Shown here: positions 20,336-31,615 of the stretch, piece after piece | Position numbering within the stretch: the stretch's first letter is position 1 | How the letters are laid out: each line of letters opens with the position of its first letter | From: Alopecurus myosuroides | Taxonomy: Eukaryota > Streptophyta > Magnoliopsida > Poales > Poaceae | Assembly (NCBI GenBank): GCA_028641055.1 | Contig: CM054058.1 | Location: 241,724,187-241,788,186 of the forward strand | Length of the DNA: 64,000 nt | Direction of reading: 5' to 3' | Translations under genes and position numbers: made by a program | The notes under the pieces: model-generated | What the model saw: only the letters and a program-made list of their open reading frames with translations | The model's database searches: none | What the model was told of the DNA's origin: nothing

Positions 20336-22176
20336 AACTCCACCTTGGCGAATATGCCCTCGCCATCTTGAAGCCGTCATGCCGAATCTCTGTATACCTG
20401 GACTTGAACCATTAATCATGAGCTCCGTTGCTACTCCATTGACTCCATATGACTCCACCTGCAACCGTAGTACCTTCCTTGTTTCACCACAGTCAATGCT
20501 CCTACGAAAATTAAGTTCTTTCCCACTCTTGTCTTGTGCTCCCAAATCTCCGGAGTATCCGTCCACCGCCATCACACAACGATCATAAAGTCACCATATC
20601 GACAACGCCGTTGCATCGTCACCTTGGTAGCCTCGTCCTTGATCCATGTGAAAGTGAACAACTCACATATTAGGTGTCACAAAGAAGAGTTACCTGAACT
20701 CATCATTCTCGCTATTGTTGACTGCATCTCTGAAACCTTGAAGAAATTTCGCCGTTGCTAAGTCATCTCCAGTCAAATTCACAACTGTCTCATCACCGCT
20801 TTCGCAGATTCTCCATGGCCGACTCATGTCCATCACTTGATGTCAATCCCGATAGACCCAGTCACCAACTCGAACCTGGTACTCGCCAACACTACTTCAG
20901 AACCCCTGCACACATGTCAAACCTCATGTCCGACCGTCCGTGCCCTGGTCCATCGCCGTGTCCCGTGCTTACCGCACACCTCGCCGCTATTACCGCGTCG
21001 AGCATCCACAATCTTGGCCAAGATCTCAAGGGATGCTAACCCACACCATCTCAGGCCCCACTGCAGATAACCATCAGTCTACCCGACCGATGCCGAGTTC
21101 CACGTATCTCTTGAACCTTGACGTCCAGTCCGACCAACGTGCTTCTCGCCTTCCCACTGACTGGGCTTCGACTCTTTGTACTTACGCCGTAGCCCCTCCA
21201 TCAGCCGAGTGGAATCGTCAGACTCCAGCTCCACCTTCAACATGACTCCATGGTAGATGATCAGTCCACCCCGCGCCCCGCCGACCTCAAGATATTACAT
21301 GTGCACCATCTTGAATCAACCGCGCCGCCGCATGTCGAAGCACGCAAGCCCTCAGGCATGCGCCACGTGTTTCCACGCCACAGAATTCGGACACCATCAG
21401 CCGTCACGCTCCTACGTCGTCGTTGCCGATCTTCACCGTCTTCTGTCCCGTCAGACTGTCCAGTCCAACCCAGCCGAACGCATCCGACTGCAATCATGCT
21501 CCACCTTGTGCCTAGTACACCCGCCAAATTGCCGTGCACTGTCCGGCGCTCGTATATGCATGATCCACTGCGACGCCTTATGCGCAGCTCGCCAATCTGA
21601 GAACCACCTGGTAGTATCTCCTATGCAATTAGCAACGTACGCAAAAGAATTTTGCTTCCCTGGTAGCTTTCCATGGGTGCACCTAGCCTCCACAACTCCC
21701 AATGCCTATTCCCTTGATTACGTTGCTCCTTCGTGCATAAAATACACCATGGTGCAAATTGGTCTTCTTTTTTAATACAAATCTCGGTACGCGTGCCATC
21801 ATGTCCAGCTTTCCTTGGCCTTCTTTCGTACGTTCACTGCCATGCACTTGAGAAGTGCAAATCAGCCCGTGAAACACCGCACGCCAGCTTTGACCCGTCA
21901 TGCTGAGCCTTGCTTCACGTGCGAGGCCCCTGCCTAGTCAGGCCACGTACCATCTGATATGTACGCTGCCAACCGTGGCCAAATTCTGAACCTCTTGCTG
22001 TCTCCGATCGCCATACTGCTGCCTTGATCACGATGTTCCGTCCGCTTCAATCGTGAATGATTCCGATCAGTTTACGATCATCGCTTCTAACGAAAAACAG
22101 TGAACCACCTCCGCTCGATCTTGCAGCACCCTCTAGCTCGATTTCCAGCGCGTCCGAACCTTACTCTGATACCACT
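20336..22176 (-). other. Internal region of the young LTR element, non-coding
   Basis: Only short frames on both strands, none with a retroelement motif. GC content is even and there is no zinc-knuckle, YxDD or integrase signature. At 1,841 bp it is far too short for gag-pol, consistent with a small non-autonomous LTR element. Confidence 0.75.
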
Positions 22177-22654
22177 TGTTACAAATCGTAGGCGCTTAGT
22201 CGATCTACCGAGGCCAAGCAATCACAGCAAACATGACACCGAGATTTGGTAACGCAGTTCGGCGCTCAACGCCTACATCTGCGGGGCATGACTACGGGCG
22301 CTCCTCCCCATTGATACCGCTGCACCGGCCGCCTTGGTCGCCGGCACAAGCCGCCGGCTCCCCTTGCGCGCTGCTGCTATCAAGTCGCCATCGACGACAA
22401 GCCCGCCGAGGCAATACAGACGCACCAGATCTCAACGCCACGCCGGTCCGGCCGCCCCTGCCACGGGCGCCGGACCGTCCCCTCGTGATCTTGTGTCTAG
22501 CCTACCAGCTTTTATCGTGTCTATTTGGGCTACTCCCGGTGCCTTTATATATTAGGCCAGGTTACACGTGTTCGACTCCAACACCTAACCTTCCGTTTAA
22601 TTACAAGTCCTAGCGTAGCCCTACTCGTACACATATTCGACATATATTCCAACA
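22177..22654 (-). repeat. LTR (5' LTR of the minus-strand element), intact
   Basis: 478 bp, beginning TG and ending CA on either strand. On the minus strand it contains TATATAAAGGC (near 22545-22556), a likely TATA box for the element transcript. The primer-binding site abuts its inner edge. It preserves the empty CACTA-B site. Confidence 0.92.
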
Positions 22655-22659
22655 GTTTC

Positions 22660-23777
22660 ATAGGTTTTTACGCCTCCAGTGTCATTTTCATCCCATTAAT
22701 TCCAATTCGCTTAGCTGACCCACTCAACTCAAGAATTAGTTGTTTGCAACACTTCAGTGACCTGACAGGTCTTTGCAGCCTAGCCTCAACGTCTATTTTA
22801 AACCTTAAACTCGTAGTGGTTCGACAGATTTATTAACCCTCAAGTCGAAATCCTTATCATTTGTACCCTGAACTTATGAATCCCGGTCTAAAACGGACCC
22901 TGGACATGTTTGGTACGCTGGGAATGTGACGACCCCAACGGGGATTAGAGGCTACACTCACTGACTTGTGGATCCTACTGGTAAGACTATTTTTTCCCAA
23001 TCTTGCTACTCTCTCAGCTCATTCTCCGTCCTCTGCCACATGGAATTCTGGCCAGCGGAAGGTGTACGTAGAAGCCTAGGAGCACGACGCCGGCGGGGAG
23101 ACCACTGGAGTGCGCGCTCTGTCGCGCACCGGCCGTACAGCAGTCGACGACCGACCGGTTCTGGAAAAACTCGCTGACCAAGAGGAGCTCGCGACGGAAC
23201 GTAGAGGCGGAGGGCGAGCTCTGCCGCGTGGTGGCCGTGCATGCGGTCGGCGACCATGCCGTTCTGGACAAACTCGTTGACCAACTGGAGCTCACGAACT
23301 GCTCCACCAAGCATGCTTCTTCAGTTTTGACCACCATATACTACCGTAGATGACAACGGACAAAGTGTTAGTAAAATTTCCCACCGGGTGGCCGAATTTC
23401 TTGTGCTTTACTGGTCCCCTAAACTTTGCTGTATAGATAGAGATGCAATTTTACGGGCCGGTTCTATTTCCGTGAGCAAGATGACAGTGCCGGTGGCCAT
23501 CTCCAATAACGATGGATGTGGTTGAGACCTCGGGCCAAGTGCACGGCGCCGCATTTGGCGTCCGCCATGGTGACTAGGTAAAAGGACCTAGGATTGTACG
23601 AGATCGCCGCCGCGACGAGTCCGTCAGGAAGATTGGGGAAGAAGATGAGATGCGGGCCAATGTAGTCAGTGAGAATAGCAATTTATAGTTTTATTTATTT
23701 TTCTTTGAAAAACAGGACCAAGGTTTGATTTAGACTGGAATTCTTAAGTTCAGCGTACAAACGACAGAGATTTCGAC
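22660..23777. other. Unassigned DNA with possible gene fragments
   Basis: Two GC-rich minus-strand stretches could be decayed gene pieces. One lies at about 23006-23314 and includes LVNEFVQNGMVADRMHGHHAAEL; the other at about 23480-23690 reads YIGPHLIFFPNLPDGLVAAAISYNP. In the first, a phrase of about 40 bp (GACCGACCGGTTCTGGAAAA and GACCATGCCGTTCTGGACAA) occurs twice. I do not recognise the family, and stops and frame changes are present. Confidence 0.3.
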
Positions 23778-23780
23778 TTA

Positions 23781-24065
23781 GAGCAAGTACAATAAGCTTA
23801 TGTAAGCGGGCTATAAGGACTAGAATAATATTTTTGCGATGACATGGAAGAGAGAGAAGAGGAGAGAGAAGGGGAGTGAGCTCTCATGCAATAGCTAGCT
23901 CTAGCACGTGCTCCTAGGCACCTTGTGAGAGTGAGAGGTGGGTCATGTATCAATAAAGTAACTCATTTTTATAGCTCACTATTGTACATGTTGGCTGTAT
24001 AGTTGGCTATAGTTGACGTGGCAATTTCTTATAGCCAGCTGCTAACTCTACTATTGAACTTGCTC
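23781..24065. mobile_element. Tourist (PIF/Harbinger) MITE, 285 bp
   Basis: The left end is TTA then GAGCAAGTACAATAAG; the right end is CTATTGAACTTGCTC then TTA. The termini are inverted repeats and the TTA duplication is at 23778-23780 and 24066-24068. The interior is AT-rich with a GAGAGAG-rich part and is non-coding. Confidence 0.85.
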
Positions 24066-24068
24066 TTA

Positions 24069-24892
24069 AGGGTTTGATCCATCGGACAACTACTAGTTCA
24101 AGGTTTAAAATAGACTTTTTCCCATGCCAAAACAAAAAGCATGCACCGTACTTTTAGATGCGAGTACCGAAAACGAAACCTAGGGTGGACTTATTGACCT
24201 GACCGACTCACATGCATGCCTCGTATGTGAAGCTGTCCTCACACGGAGCAGAATCTTAGCTAGCTAGGAGTAGGTTCAGGTCTTGTAGACGACGATTACA
24301 ATACAATCAATAAAAACGAGAGGGCCTTGATATTTTTTCTTACCGAATCATAAAACAGGGGGGCCTTGATTTTTTGGCTCTCACTCAACGTCAGCCAAAG
24401 GAAAGAGAAAAAAAACTGCATAAGCTCGCAATGCATTGGCATCACGATGGACAGGGAAGAAACCCTAAACCCATGCTGGGGAAGACCCAAGGAAGAAAAC
24501 GACCTAACACTAGACTCCGAGATCCGAGCCAAGGTCAGCCCGGTCAGGATAAACATTCGCAGAAGCGCAGGGTTGACTTGCCATCCCCCACATGCACGCC
24601 AGATTTGCAGGGATCGTAAACAACGGCGCCTGAACAATTAGGCACATTAAAGAAGAAACCAGTTGCGCGTGTTTCTCGCAAATTGCTCGTCCTCACGTCG
24701 ATGGATCGATCGACGGCGAGGAAAGTGACGTACGATACCTGCTCCCATGCATGTGGCCACTGCCCAACACGCGGCCACCACCGCGTCGGCGACAGAAAGA
24801 CTCGGAAGAAATAGGCCGCCACCGTTCTCCACGACACCCATTTAGACCTTGTTTGGTACTAGAATTTTTTTTAAATTAGTGGGGATAATCCC
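24069..24892. other. Unassigned DNA; start of an inverted-repeat cluster at 24844
   Basis: No gene is recognised. From 24844 the sequence GACCTTGTTTGGTACTAG faces an inverted partner CTACTACCAAACAAGAC at about 25183-25199, so a further foldback element overlaps the one annotated at 24896. Its target duplication is not clean (TTA against TAA). Confidence 0.4.
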
Positions 24893-24895
24893 TTA

Positions 24896-25442
24896 GGCCT
24901 CCTTTGGTTAGTAGGGGTGGGCCGGTATGTGAAGGGATTTTCCACGCGCGGGTCGAAAACCCCAAAATTACCGGGCTGTCCGTTTGGTGCACAGGGGTAA
25001 GGTTGGACCAGCCCGGCCAAACCACTCCGACCCACGCGGTTTACACGCCTCGTGGCTTGCCTCATGGAACGACCGGGGCGACAGGACGGAAGGCGCTGGA
25101 AGAGGTTTTGAGGGGGTTGCGTGAGTAAAGTGGTTTCATCTAATCCATGTGGGGATTATCCCCACTAATCCCCTCAAAATCTCTACTACCAAACAAGACC
25201 TAAAGGGTTTGGGTGAAACCCCCACTTTCACCCAATCCCCTCAAATCTCTTTCCCTCCAATCCACTTGCTAGATGGAGTGGATTTGATATGGAGAAAAAT
25301 ACATTATAGGTTGAGGAATTTTGGGGAAAAGTGGGTATAAACCCTGCTAATACACTTGTACCAAACGGGTTTTCGGGGATTTAGGGTTAGACCGGGATAA
25401 TGCCCATCAATCCCCAAATATACATCCGTACCAAACAAAGGC
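24896..25442. mobile_element. Harbinger-like foldback element with TTTGGT ends
   Basis: It starts GGCCTCCTTTGGTTAGTA after TTA (24893-24895) and ends GTACCAAACAAAGGC before TTA (25443-25445). Repeated GGGGATTA/TAATCCCC motifs occur inside on both strands, giving a strong foldback. It is non-coding. The right-hand TTA is also the left-hand TTA of the next element. Confidence 0.6.
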
Positions 25443-25445
25443 TTA

Positions 25446-25790
25446 GAGCATTTTCAGTCGTCCCAGCGCGTCTGGGACCACACTTTTTTACTTTTTTGCG
25501 CCGACTAAGCCAATTTTTTGACAGCCGCACAGATTCCTTCAGGACCACTTTTTTGTGCCGGTAAACCTAGACCAAACCCGGGACACTGGGGGCTCTTGGG
25601 GCTGGGGGAAGAAAAGCTCAATCATATCCCTCCGCGCCCACATCTAATGTTTGTGAGATAGTTTTTCTTTCGGATGGACAACGGCTAAAAAGTTATACTC
25701 ACCGAGACACCAAATAGCGTCGGCAAACACATTTTGCAACAATTTTTTGCCAAATTTCGAGCACGGGGGCTTCAACGGCTGGTGATGCTC
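25446..25790. mobile_element. Tourist/Harbinger MITE, 345 bp, abutting the previous element
   Basis: The left end is GAGCATTTTCAGTCG; the right end is CGGCTGGTGATGCTC followed by TTA (25791-25793). GAGCAT...AGTCG is the same terminal class as the elements at 10330 and 59043. It is non-coding. Confidence 0.75.
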
Positions 25791-25793
25791 TTA

Positions 25794-27239
25794 ATGTTTG
25801 TCCGGCACCCCAATGGAGCCCCTTCGGGCGCGTCGAATATGTGTCCGCGAATTTGGTTGGATGGTGCCACAGCGGCGCCCCGAATCGACCACCCCCAATC
25901 GGCGACACGATCAAACATTTGCATAATTTTATACGTTTACCAAAAATAACAGCGATCAAATGGTAGTCTCGACCAACACACGGTCGTTCATACATCGCCT
26001 CAGCCAACACCGGCTATCAAAAGGGCACCACTCTCGGTACAGGTATATGAGAGTTCATTCTTCGGTCTCGATAGTTGCCGTCTCGGCATCGGAAGCTCGA
26101 GAAGCCATCTCATCGTCCTCGACAGCTAGAGCAGCCGTCTCGGCCGTCACCCTCGTCGCTCTTGACACCGTGATGCGCTGCCTTTCAGCCTTGAAGTAGG
26201 GCTTCTGATCGGGTCTCATATCGGCCGTGTTCGTCGCCATGATCGAGCCCTCTTCGGTATTCTCCGTCGCCTTCGCTTTCGCATCTAGTGTTTTTAGTGT
26301 CTTCTAGACAAATAGAAGTCATCTAGTGTTGAACGGAACGAGTAGTTCTGTTCCGGGCCACAATTAAATAATCACTGCCTCTGTCGTGTGGTCTCAAAAG
26401 TCAGGGATATCTCTGTGGCGTTTTGTCTCTGCGCTCGTGTCTGGTCCTCTCTCCTCCGCCCTGCCGCGCTGCGCGCGTCGGTGAGTGTGTTCTCCAAGGC
26501 AGGCAAGGCAGACGCGCTGCCCTTTGCATGTGCCGTGCATGCCGCTGTGTGCCACCACACCACGTCTCTCCTTTCTCACGCACGCGTGTCCACGGCCCGA
26601 AACTTCCAGGAAGGGATGGTGGGGGAAACCGGCCGGCGAGGTAAAAAGCTGTTTCGACAGCTCAGATCGCGGATCGCGGGCTCAGAGCTTGGAACGCAAC
26701 AAAAGCTGCGTAAGTTGTAGACCATGCAGTAAGCGTATAGTATTCTGTAGTGGTACAAGTTGTAGTACAACGTACAAAGGCCACAGGAATCCTGCTGCTG
26801 TGATACGGGTAGTACGTACTGAATTATAAAATGGCCACGTGCATGCCGTGACAATCGCATTACGTCTGTAGAGCGGAGAAATGGTACACGCATCACTGTA
26901 TCTCTTACAATGGGCACATGGTTTACTTCCTCCTCTCACCAAGTATCTGTGACAACCGTTTGAATGCGACTCGATCTCGGCACTCACCCTAATATTCAAG
27001 CAAGCTGCCGGATCCTAATCAGCATATGCAATTAAGCCAAGTGGTTGTCGGTTGCAACTTTGCTCATCCATCCCTTTCTTTTTTGCGGAAAATGGATAGT
27101 TTTTTTTTTGCGGGAAATGGATAGTTTTTTCTGTCTGAATAGGATCAGAGTCAATTGGTGATTGTGTTTGTTTATAATTTGTTCAGTGTCCTAACTCATA
27201 GGTAAATTAACAGATGCTCAATGGTGTCCATGCTCCTGT
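25794..27239. other. Unassigned DNA
   Basis: A 61-codon minus-strand frame (26055-26240, starting MATNTADMRPDQKPYFKAER) ends in a low-complexity part rich in Thr, Ala and Glu. It could be the tail of a transposon-borne gene but has no family motif I know. The remainder shows nothing. Confidence 0.35.
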
Positions 27240-27522
27240 TCGAAATACTGTTCAATTCGTACACGTGTACATTGTGCATATCTTGAATACCTATACCTTG
27301 GGTTTATATGACATATATATACACTTGGGTATACATACCTAAGTTATGTACATACCTTACATACCTAGAATATGTATACACAAGTGTACACATACATGTC
27401 GAGTATGTATATATACGTATAAGCATATATATACTTTTTACGTATGTATACCCTATTATATGCATATCTAAGAGAATATATATGTACTACGTACCCAAGG
27501 TATACATACTTATATATATATA
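27240..27522. repeat. AT-rich GTATAC/TATATA tract
   Basis: Short alternations such as GTATACATAC, CATACCT and TATATATA fill about 280 bp with many small palindromes. It ends at a Stowaway insertion. It looks like a decayed microsatellite. Confidence 0.7.
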
Positions 27523-27600
27523 CTCCCTCGGTTTGAAATTAGATGACTTGTGTTTGTCTAAATAGAGATGTATAAGTCATGTAATTCCGAACGGAGGGAG
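27523..27600. mobile_element. Short Stowaway MITE (78 bp)
   Basis: CTCCCTCGGTTTGAAATTAG on the left and AATTCCGAACGGAGGGAG on the right are inverted, flanked by TA (27521-27522, 27601-27602). Confidence 0.85.
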
Positions 27601-27602
27601 TA

Positions 27603-30600
27603 CATACTAGCTTCGATCATCTCACCGACACTCATTGTGGGAACCCCAGACTAGCAGTCCGAGACCTACAGTATGCATACATTCACGATTCCATGATCAG
27701 TTAGTCGTGAGCAACATATTCGTGTTGGCATTACAGATACACCATCCACTACACGAATACACGGCTTACACAACTGGTCACATGACCCGGTTGAAAACAA
27801 CTGCCACGCAGAACAGGAAAACACACTAAACAGCGAAAGTCTTCAAAACACACTCGTGCTAAACCCAAGTCATGTCTTGACTACCTAGAGGCTACTGACT
27901 CGGAGACGTTCTTAGTTCGCGTAGTCGTTAGCGACACCATCCTCTTCAGTTTCTCCGGATTTCTGCTCAAAATCTGGCTAAGACAATAGCCAGGGACGAA
28001 ACCATTGTGAGTACATTGGATTGTACTCGCAGGACACCCCAAAAGAAAACTAAACATGCAAGTATGCATATATATAGGTGGTAGAAAGGCTGTAATGAGG
28101 GTTCAACTAGCCATGATGAATTTAAGACCCATCATAGTTGCACAAGTTTAGTTTTCTTTGTTAAAGAAGATACTTCAAAAGATATTTAATTTCTCTTGTA
28201 GATATTGCATGTGCATGAGGTTTTGATAAAATATTCTAAATAAAAAAAAATTCTTTACAAAGCTTCTTGGAAGATCACAACTTCAAAAACATCATTTTTC
28301 CAATACCTTAAAGGTACATTCATTCCCTTTCCAAGTACCTCCCAGGTACAATTTCAAATTTTGAAAACATTGACACAATGCTAGTTACATGGCCATTCAA
28401 CTATCGATATCCGATAACACGGCTATTCTGAATAGTTTTACTCTGTAGAGGTGTACACAATCCACAAGATACAGTACATCCGCCATGAACAACCACGGTT
28501 TATCCAAGACAGTATGCAAACATTAGATAATTGATCCTAACTATCCACTATGCAAGCGCTAGTAAATGGCTACCTCTTCAACTGGGCTTGTTCTCCCCGA
28601 CACCGAGTGAGTCAGCCGTATCGATCCGGTTTCCCCTGACAACACACCGCCTTGGCAGGAGACCCAACTGTTGCAACCGGTGGCGAACTTAATCCCACAA
28701 TCTAAATGTCCCATGTTTATCCTTTCTGGCGACAATTCGGTTCGGTGGACTCTAACCCCTATAGCACATTGAGATAGACACGGACTAACACCGACAAGCT
28801 TTTAGCTAGACCCCGTTCCCATATTGGGGTAATATGGCAGCACGGCTTGGTTGTCCAGCGAAGACTAGGTTATGTGTCATTTTTGGAAAACAAGTCGAAA
28901 ACATTTCCTCCTTCACAAACACCCCTCGGACAAGGTCCCACCTTTCCTCGGGGTTTTTCCAAATCTTTTGCTTTTCAAAAACATCAAGTTAAAATGTCCA
29001 ATAGGGGACTTAAGTTGATTAAGTGATTATACTCCCCCCGTCTCAAAATAATTGTCTTAAAGTTGGACAAAAGTGGATGTATCTAACACTAAAACATGTC
29101 TAGATACATCCACTTTTGTCCAAGTTTGAGACAATTATTTTGAGACGGAGTACTAAAATATCTAAAGGGCTTGGTAACACCAAGAGTACATAGTTGATAT
29201 AGCATATTAGAAACATAATACAGACGGTGGCATAGGCCACTAAGAAAATAGTTTTTGAATCAAACTTTTGTAAGACTTCAGAAGTAAAACATGCATGATA
29301 TATAATAATAAGTAAACAACAAGCAATCATTTAGAGTGACTTGCCTTGGCACTGGTCTTGGTCTTGCTCTTGAAATAAACAAGAGTTGCAATAAAAACCT
29401 CTCCGGAAAATAATACCGTCTTCGTTATCTAACGCCGTAGACTCAAAAAGGAAAACATCCAATCAGAACCAAACAAAGGAAATCACTTGATAACAAATTA
29501 AACATACATCAAGCATTTCATAAAACAAGTACACTCACAAACAATATTACTAGGGTGCACACCAACAATCAAAACATGCATAGAAAACACACATGAATAA
29601 CACTAGAATTGATGCTATGGATCCTCAACCAAAATGGCATGAGTTCAGTGGATGTTCCACTCTAATATCATGCTCATGTAAGGTTAAAATGACTCTCTGT
29701 TCATTCACGAGGATGAACAAAAGAACAAGAAAACAACCTAGGAACACATACACATGCATAGAAAAATATTAACAAGCAATACTACAACCCCATAGTAACA
29801 CATGCTTTTCTAAACATGGAGAAATAATATAACCAGTAGCTAAGAAATCTAATAACAGAGACAAAACAATACCAAACATGTCATGGCATCACCCAATACA
29901 TGAAAATAATCATGGAGCAAAACAACCACTAAAACTAGAGATGCAAAAATGGCTATTTAGACATGCATACATGCATAATAGTAATAGATCATTAACCAGG
30001 ACTTATTCTAACATGATGGATCTGTAAGATAGCTTCCAAATAACAGAGAAAACAACACCTAGACATGCTAGTAATATCAAGATAACAATCTAATCAATGC
30101 CTCAAAATTTAAGCATACAAATAACAACTTATGGCAGAAAATCATCTAAAACTACCATAACATGAAAATTTGATCTAGAGCTCACTCAAGCATGAAAGCA
30201 AGTATAATATGCTAGAATAACAGTAGCTATGCTATGAAAAACAATACTAAAGCATTTATTCAAGTCATCATACCAATATGAAGAATAACAGAATTTACCA
30301 TATTATTGCTAGGAAAATCATCCTATGAGAATAAAATCCTAACCACCATGGTTTTTCACACACAAGTCCTAACATGCTATTGACACACTCAAAGCACCAC
30401 TCAAACATGAATTAACACCCTACACATGCTAGGAATCAATTTTATAACAAAAACAATATAACACACAATTTAATAAAGGCATAGCAATAATATGGAGAAA
30501 AGGGCTAAACACTAAATAATGCCCCAAGTATATTCTGTAACTCCTAAAATCATGAAAATCTAGTATAAGGTGCTCCTAGTCACTAGAAAACCAACACAAT

Positions 30601-31610
30601 TAGATTCACCTAAAAAATCATCACCAATAAAATTAAATAAATCACAGAATTTCTCTCTGGCCTAAAACTAACATGCATGTCATTTTTTCACCACAACCCA
30701 AGTCAACACAAGGCCAACTGCCACAGATAGACATTTTCAAGGGCTACTCAGAACAGTTGAGTTTGCATGTTTTGGAAACATAAAACTCAAGTTATTAAAT
30801 AAAAGGTGTTAATGAGTGTTTCTGCCATTTATTTTATTTCTCCTTTAAATATAGCACAAAACATGGATCTGCATGTTGGATGTGGTTAGAAATTAGTAGA
30901 TCTACATATGTAATTTTTGGTTTGGCAAGTTTTACTCATTTGCAATTTTCATTTCGATTTACAGTAAACAGACATAATAGAGCTGCAGGGAAAAGAATAA
31001 ATCAACCTGCAGAAAAAATACACGGGCCAGATCTGCGAGGGAAACGGGCCACCTGCTCGCTCCACGGCCCCCACAAGGCTGAGGAGACGTACCCACGAGG
31101 GGACCCCGTGACGCCACGATAAAAACGATGCCAGGACCTCTCTCCGTGAGGGTCTCATGGAGCTCTCGCTAGACGGGCCACAAGGTCGCGGGAGTTTCTA
31201 TCCACACAAGTGGAAGCCCGTTTCCGGGAGGGAAATTTTTTGTTACTCGAGGGCGCCATAATGCCGCTACATCCTCGAGCTGTACACCTGAACTCGCGTG
31301 AGTATCAGCCCCATGATTATGGGAGTCGTGTGTCCACATGGTGACTTCAAGTCCTTCTTGGGGGACCACAAGGTCACGACATCCCCAAGCGTTTTGTAAG
31401 AGAACAATGCCTCACCTTAACAGTAAAACACAATTGCTTTCCGGAAGCAATCACATCTCCTTTGCATCCTTGCATGCTTGCATCTCTGTATCCAACAAAT
31501 TCATGAGCATTCATCTCGGCATGCATACCTACCTCTCCAAGAGACGCGCGAGTGTCCTTTTCCTCTCGAGAGCATCCCACGAGCGGGGGCTAGAACAGTG
31601 TATGTGTACG
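27603..31610. repeat. A-rich, probably minus-strand LTR-retrotransposon sequence, unclassified
   Basis: About 4 kb without coding potential. From about 29300 to 30850 the plus strand is very A-rich and studded with ACATGC/CATGCATA words, as in long LTRs of Triticeae gypsy elements read backwards. The parts at 27635-28900 and 30980-31600 have mixed composition. I cannot place LTR ends or a family. A Stowaway MITE lies within. Confidence 0.4.
29032..29150. mobile_element. Stowaway MITE, near-perfect hairpin (119 bp)
   Basis: CTCCCCCCGTCTCAAAATAA faces TTATTTTGAGACGGAG. The inverted repeat extends through GTTGGACAAAAGTGGATGTA opposite TACATCCACTTTTGTCC, leaving a small loop. TA flanks are at 29030-29031 and 29151-29152. 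Confidence 0.9.
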
Positions 31611-31615
31611 GGTCG

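Larger units (their letters stand above)
12383..22654 (-). mobile_element. Young LTR retrotransposon without gag-pol, itself interrupted by a CACTA element
   Basis: The element is bounded by TG...CA LTRs and a perfect 5-bp duplication, GTTTC, at 12378-12382 and 22655-22659. It lies on the minus strand: next to the LTR at 22177 is a primer-binding site reading TGGTATCAGAG on the minus strand (22164-22174), complementary to initiator tRNA-Met, which is usual for copia-type elements. The purine tract AAGGTGGAGTT abuts the other LTR at 20336. Without the inserted CACTA (12421-19892 plus one GGC) it is about 2.8 kb. Its internal region carries no recognisable gag, protease, integrase or reverse transcriptase, so it would need proteins in trans. 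Confidence 0.9.

Noticed and set aside
20755..21775. Frames inside the young LTR element as gag or a captured gene
   Set aside because: No zinc knuckle, protease, polymerase or integrase motif, and overlapping open frames on both strands.
22968..23340. Minus-strand GC-rich frames as a real gene
   Set aside because: Overlapping frames, no start or domain that I recognise and frame changes nearby; listed only as possible fragments.
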